A DNA stretch of 24,462 nucleotides, from positions 1 through 24,462 of IMG/VR virus record IMGVR_UViG_3300028548_005201; one strand, given 5' to 3'. The DNA is from a virus. Numbering within the stretch: position 1 is the first letter of the stretch; each line of letters opens with the position of its first letter. The notes under the pieces were generated by a model. The model was not told the origin of the DNA. It did no database searches and worked only from the letters and a program-made list of their open reading frames with translations. Below are positions 21,804 to 24,462 of the stretch, one piece after another. The position numbers and the translations under genes were made by a program.

Positions 21804-23333
21804 ATGTCTGATGCAAAAAAATTAATTGAGGCGTTTGAGGGATCAAGTGCGGCGCATGGTACAACTGTTGTTGGTCGTGTTGGTCGGAACGGTAAGGCCG
21901 AGTCTGATAGCCGAGTTGTTCGAGGCGTTCTTACAGAAGAAAAGATACAGGCACACATAGACGGCAGGATGGGCGTGGGTTCAATCCCGATTACTCAAGA
22001 CAACATGTGCAAGTTTGGCGCTCTTGATATTGATACTTACGATTTAGATTTAAAAGCTCTGAACCACAAGGTTCATGAGATGAAATTACCGTTGATCATG
22101 TGCAGGTCTAAGTCTGGGGGCGCTCACCTTTATTTGTTCACAAAGGATTGGGAACCTGCAGCCTTGGTTCGAGAGTATTTAACCGAGATGTCTGTCGCCC
22201 TGGGCTACAGCGGATGCGAGATCTTTCCCAAACAAGACAAGATCTTGGCTGACCGAGGAGACGTTGGTAACTTTATTAACATGCCTTACTTTGGTGGTGA
22301 CATCACAACACGTTATGGATTGGATGTTAAGGGAAACTCCATGACAATGGACCAGTTTCACAAGGCCGTAAACAAAGCTAGGGTATCAGCTTCGGACTTG
22401 GATGCTCTGTCGTTTGGTGGAGAGAGATCACACTTTACTGATGGTCCTTACTGCTTGGAAGTTATCTCTAGCCAAGGTGCAGTGACCGAGTTTCGCAACA
22501 TCTTTATGTTTAATGTAGGTGTGTATTGCAGGTTTAAGTGGCCTGATGACTGGAAGAAACACCATGAAGATTACAATCGTATGCTATGCAGTCCCGCCTT
22601 AGAGGCCGGAGAGATTGTAGATCTACAGAAGTCTTTGATGAAGAAGGATTACTTCCTACAGTGTGATATATGTCCTTTGAAGGATCACTGTGACAAGAAG
22701 ATATGTAAGTCTAGACCGTTTGGTATAGGTAGTAGCGCACCTGATGCACCGGATGTAGGTGGCTTGACTATTATGATGTCCGAGCCTCGTATGTATTTCA
22801 TGGATGTAAACGGTCAGAGACTTCAGCTTAGTGTTGAACAGCTACAGAATCAAACTTTATGGCAACGCTCATGCATGGAACAACTAAGCATGATGCCACC
22901 AGCTATGAAGGCCAACGACTGGCAACAGATGGTTAATGGTTTAATGGAGAAGTCTGTGAAGATGGAAGTTCCCGAAGAGCTAACTATCAGCGGACAGTTT
23001 AAAGAACTGCTTACCAACTATTGTACTAGCCGGATCAGAGCCATGGCCCCAGAAGAATTATCTATGGGTAAACCTTGGACCGAGGACGGTCTTACAAAGT
23101 TTACAATGAGTGGACTGGCACAGTTTCTAAAGAACAGAAGCTTCAACGACTACAACAGGGCAGAGATTCAAGAACAAATAAAGAAAATGAACGACGGATC
23201 AGACTGCTATGGACATCAAGCAATAAGAAAAGACAACGGTAAAACTTCTACCATTCGAGTGTGGTGGGTTCCTGCCTTTGAAAATGAAACAGCATTACAA
23301 AATGTGGAGATAGACAATGACATTCCCTTCTGA
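21804..23333 (+). CDS. TOTE/AEP-type primase
   Basis: 509 residues; AGGAGTGA precedes the ATG. Archaeo-eukaryotic primase core: FGALDIDTYD with catalytic pair D75/D77, RSKSGGAHLYLF with H108, and EIFPKQ..RGDVGNFINMPYFGG, as in the TOTE-type primase domain. A cysteine cluster CDICPLKDHC..KICKSRPFG (C287, C290, C296, C301) probably binds zinc or an iron-sulfur cluster. A helical C-terminal part could act in priming or helicase loading. The last residues, EIDNDIPF, resemble an SSB tail like that of the upstream neighbour. It makes primers for phage DNA replication. Its stop lies inside the next gene's start region. Confidence 0.85.
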   Translation: MSDAKKLIEAFEGSSAAHGTTVVGRVGRNGKAESDSRVVRGVLTEEKIQAHIDGRMGVGSIPITQDNMCKFGALDIDTYDLDLKALNHKVHEMKLPLIMCRSKSGGAHLYLFTKDWEPAALVREYLTEMSVALGYSGCEIFPKQDKILADRGDVGNFINMPYFGGDITTRYGLDVKGNSMTMDQFHKAVNKARVSASDLDALSFGGERSHFTDGPYCLEVISSQGAVTEFRNIFMFNVGVYCRFKWPDDWKKHHEDYNRMLCSPALEAGEIVDLQKSLMKKDYFLQCDICPLKDHCDKKICKSRPFGIGSSAPDAPDVGGLTIMMSEPRMYFMDVNGQRLQLSVEQLQNQTLWQRSCMEQLSMMPPAMKANDWQQMVNGLMEKSVKMEVPEELTISGQFKELLTNYCTSRIRAMAPEELSMGKPWTEDGLTKFTMSGLAQFLKNRSFNDYNRAEIQEQIKKMNDGSDCYGHQAIRKDNGKTSTIRVWWVPAFENETALQNVEIDNDIPF

Positions 23334-23541
23334 TGAAAAGCTTATGAAGATTTCTGAACTCAGCGATTGGTTAAGTGTATCGCGGTCCACCATATACAAG
23401 TGGGTTAGCAACAGTGACTTTCCCAAGCCTATTATACTAGGTGAGACAGATGGCGCTAAGAACACGGCCAGCCGTTGGGTTGAGCAAGAGGTTAGAGACT
23501 GGTTAAACGAACGACCACGGGGCAAGCACCTTGAAGAATGA
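23317..23541 (+). CDS. AlpA/MerR-like helix-turn-helix protein
   Basis: 74 residues, overlapping the primase 3' end, with GGAGAT upstream. MKISELSDWLSVSRSTIYKWVSNSDFPKPIILG is a typical AlpA-type helix-turn-helix followed by a wing, then SRWVEQEVRDWLNERP. Members act as excisionases or as small transcriptional regulators. Inside a replication operon it could regulate the operon or act as excisionase for an integrated form, but no integrase is seen in this window. Confidence 0.85.
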   Translation: MTFPSDEKLMKISELSDWLSVSRSTIYKWVSNSDFPKPIILGETDGAKNTASRWVEQEVRDWLNERPRGKHLEE

Positions 23542-24462
23542 TCTATTACTCTTGGGCCCACCTGGTTGTGGTAAAACTCACACCCTAATGCAAAGGGTTG
23601 AGGATGCACTTGCACAAGGTACACGACCAGAAGAGATAGGGTTCATGTCCTTCACTAAGAAGGCTGTGCAAGAAGCACAGAGCCGTGCCTGTGCTAGGTT
23701 CAATCTCGAGCCTAAGCAACTACCATGGTTTCGCACACTGCACTCAGCGGCCTTTAGATCGCTTGGTCTTTCTCGCACAGACATGCTGTCCATGGAAGAC
23801 TGGAGAACATTAGGACAATCTCTGGGACTTTCCTTTAAGGGAGCGGATGCTGTTTCCCCAGACGATGGTGTTTTGATCCCAGCTATAGGTGGTGATGGAA
23901 CGAAGTACCTACAGATGATAGACAGATCAAGGTATCGCATGTGTTCTTTGTCCGAAGAGTTCAATGAAACTGAAGACTACAATATGTACTTCGGTAAGAT
24001 GGAGCAGATCTATGAGACTGTGGCCAAGTACAAATCTGATAACGAAAAGGTAGACTTCCCTGACATGATCGCCCTATCCTTGGGTATAGATCCACCACGC
24101 TTGAAGTTATTGTTCATCGATGAAGCACAAGATCTTACACCACTTCAATGGGAGATGGTTGACCACATGACATCGAACGCTGACAGCGTTGTGTATGCAG
24201 GAGACGATGATCAAGCTATCCACCGATGGACGGGAGTTGATGTGAAAAGGTTTATGAATGTCACTGACAATGTGCAGATCCTATCTCAATCGTATCGCTT
24301 ACCCAAGCGTGTGTTTGAATTATCCCAGCAGATCGTTCGTCGTATCGACACAAGGTTTGAGAAGGAGTTTTACCCTACCCAAGAAGAAGGTATAGTTGAC
24401 TATCACCTGACCTTGGACAGCGTACCTATACACGAAGGATCTTGGACTATCATGAGCCGCAC
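23531..24462 (+). CDS. UvrD/Rep-type SF1 helicase, 5' part (cut by window edge)
   Basis: About 310 codons open to the right edge. The only start in frame after the preceding stop is TTG at 23531 (KNDLLLLGPPGCGKT); no ATG fits before the Walker A. Motifs in order: I GPPGCGKT (9-16), Ia SFTKKAV, II LLFIDEAQDLTPLQWEM, III VVYAGDDDQAIHRWTG, then LSQSYRLP, all as in superfamily 1A helicases. These unwind duplex DNA 3' to 5' and pair naturally with the primase. It overlaps the regulator gene by 11 bases, and its Walker A begins almost at once, so no N-terminal domain is present. Confidence 0.88.
   Translation, partial: MKNDLLLLGPPGCGKTHTLMQRVEDALAQGTRPEEIGFMSFTKKAVQEAQSRACARFNLEPKQLPWFRTLHSAAFRSLGLSRTDMLSMEDWRTLGQSLGLSFKGADAVSPDDGVLIPAIGGDGTKYLQMIDRSRYRMCSLSEEFNETEDYNMYFGKMEQIYETVAKYKSDNEKVDFPDMIALSLGIDPPRLKLLFIDEAQDLTPLQWEMVDHMTSNADSVVYAGDDDQAIHRWTGVDVKRFMNVTDNVQILSQSYRLPKRVFELSQQIVRRIDTRFEKEFYPTQEEGIVDYHLTLDSVPIHEGSWTIMSR

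Noticed and set aside
23317-23541. AlpA-like gene as proof of a temperate phage
   Set aside because: Such helix-turn-helix proteins also serve as lytic-phage regulators; no integrase, attachment site or CI-type repressor is visible.

Overview
The window looks like part of the genome of a tailed double-stranded DNA bacteriophage. It has a packaging and head module (small and large terminase subunits, a P22-type portal), a replication module (primase, single-strand-binding-like protein, two helicases), a phage cytosine methyltransferase and many tightly overlapping small genes. The DNA is moderately AT-rich. The gene families (P22-type portal, DUF7227-like protein, Api92-like protein, PAPS-reductase-like protein, nested methyltransferase frame) recur in phages of marine and other Proteobacteria. 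I therefore infer a proteobacterial, possibly marine alphaproteobacterial, host, but no single sequence feature fixes this. I saw no rRNA, tRNA, CRISPR array or transposase.

Layout. 1-8122 (minus strand) is a late structural operon, read right to left: a HlyC-like acyltransferase homologue, a 1208-residue low-complexity protein with hydrophobic segments, the large terminase, the portal, and the start of a secreted protein that runs off the left edge. 8470-11080 (plus strand) is an accessory island. It holds three small genes separated by a repeated hairpin element, then a DUF7227-like gene and an unknown gene, each followed by a TTCG-loop terminator. The second pair is flanked on both sides by copies of the octamer GCCGCAGA. 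11160-12093 (minus strand) holds a VRR-NUC-like nuclease and the small terminase, so the island separates the two terminase subunit genes. 12094-12529 is an AT-rich divergent control region with seven exact TGTAAATA octamers.

12530-17716 (plus strand) is a dense run of mostly small genes: two unknowns, the cytosine methyltransferase with a second long reading frame nested inside it, an Api92-like protein, several very small CxxC zinc-knuckle proteins, a secreted glycine-zipper protein, and a possible ribbon-helix-helix regulator ending at a strong terminator. 17776-20302 (minus strand) holds a SNF2-type helicase, a small unknown and a PAPS-reductase-like protein. 20377 to the right edge (plus strand) is the replication operon: a coiled-coil protein, an SSB-like protein, a TOTE/AEP-type primase, an AlpA-like helix-turn-helix protein and a UvrD-type helicase cut by the edge.

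The most unusual points are: (1) a 297-codon frame nested within the methyltransferase gene with its own good ribosome binding site; (2) a HlyC-family protein that appears to lack the catalytic histidine, sitting directly upstream of a large virion-type protein; (3) two separate repeat families that partition the accessory island; and (4) SSB-like C-terminal tails on two neighbouring replication proteins.
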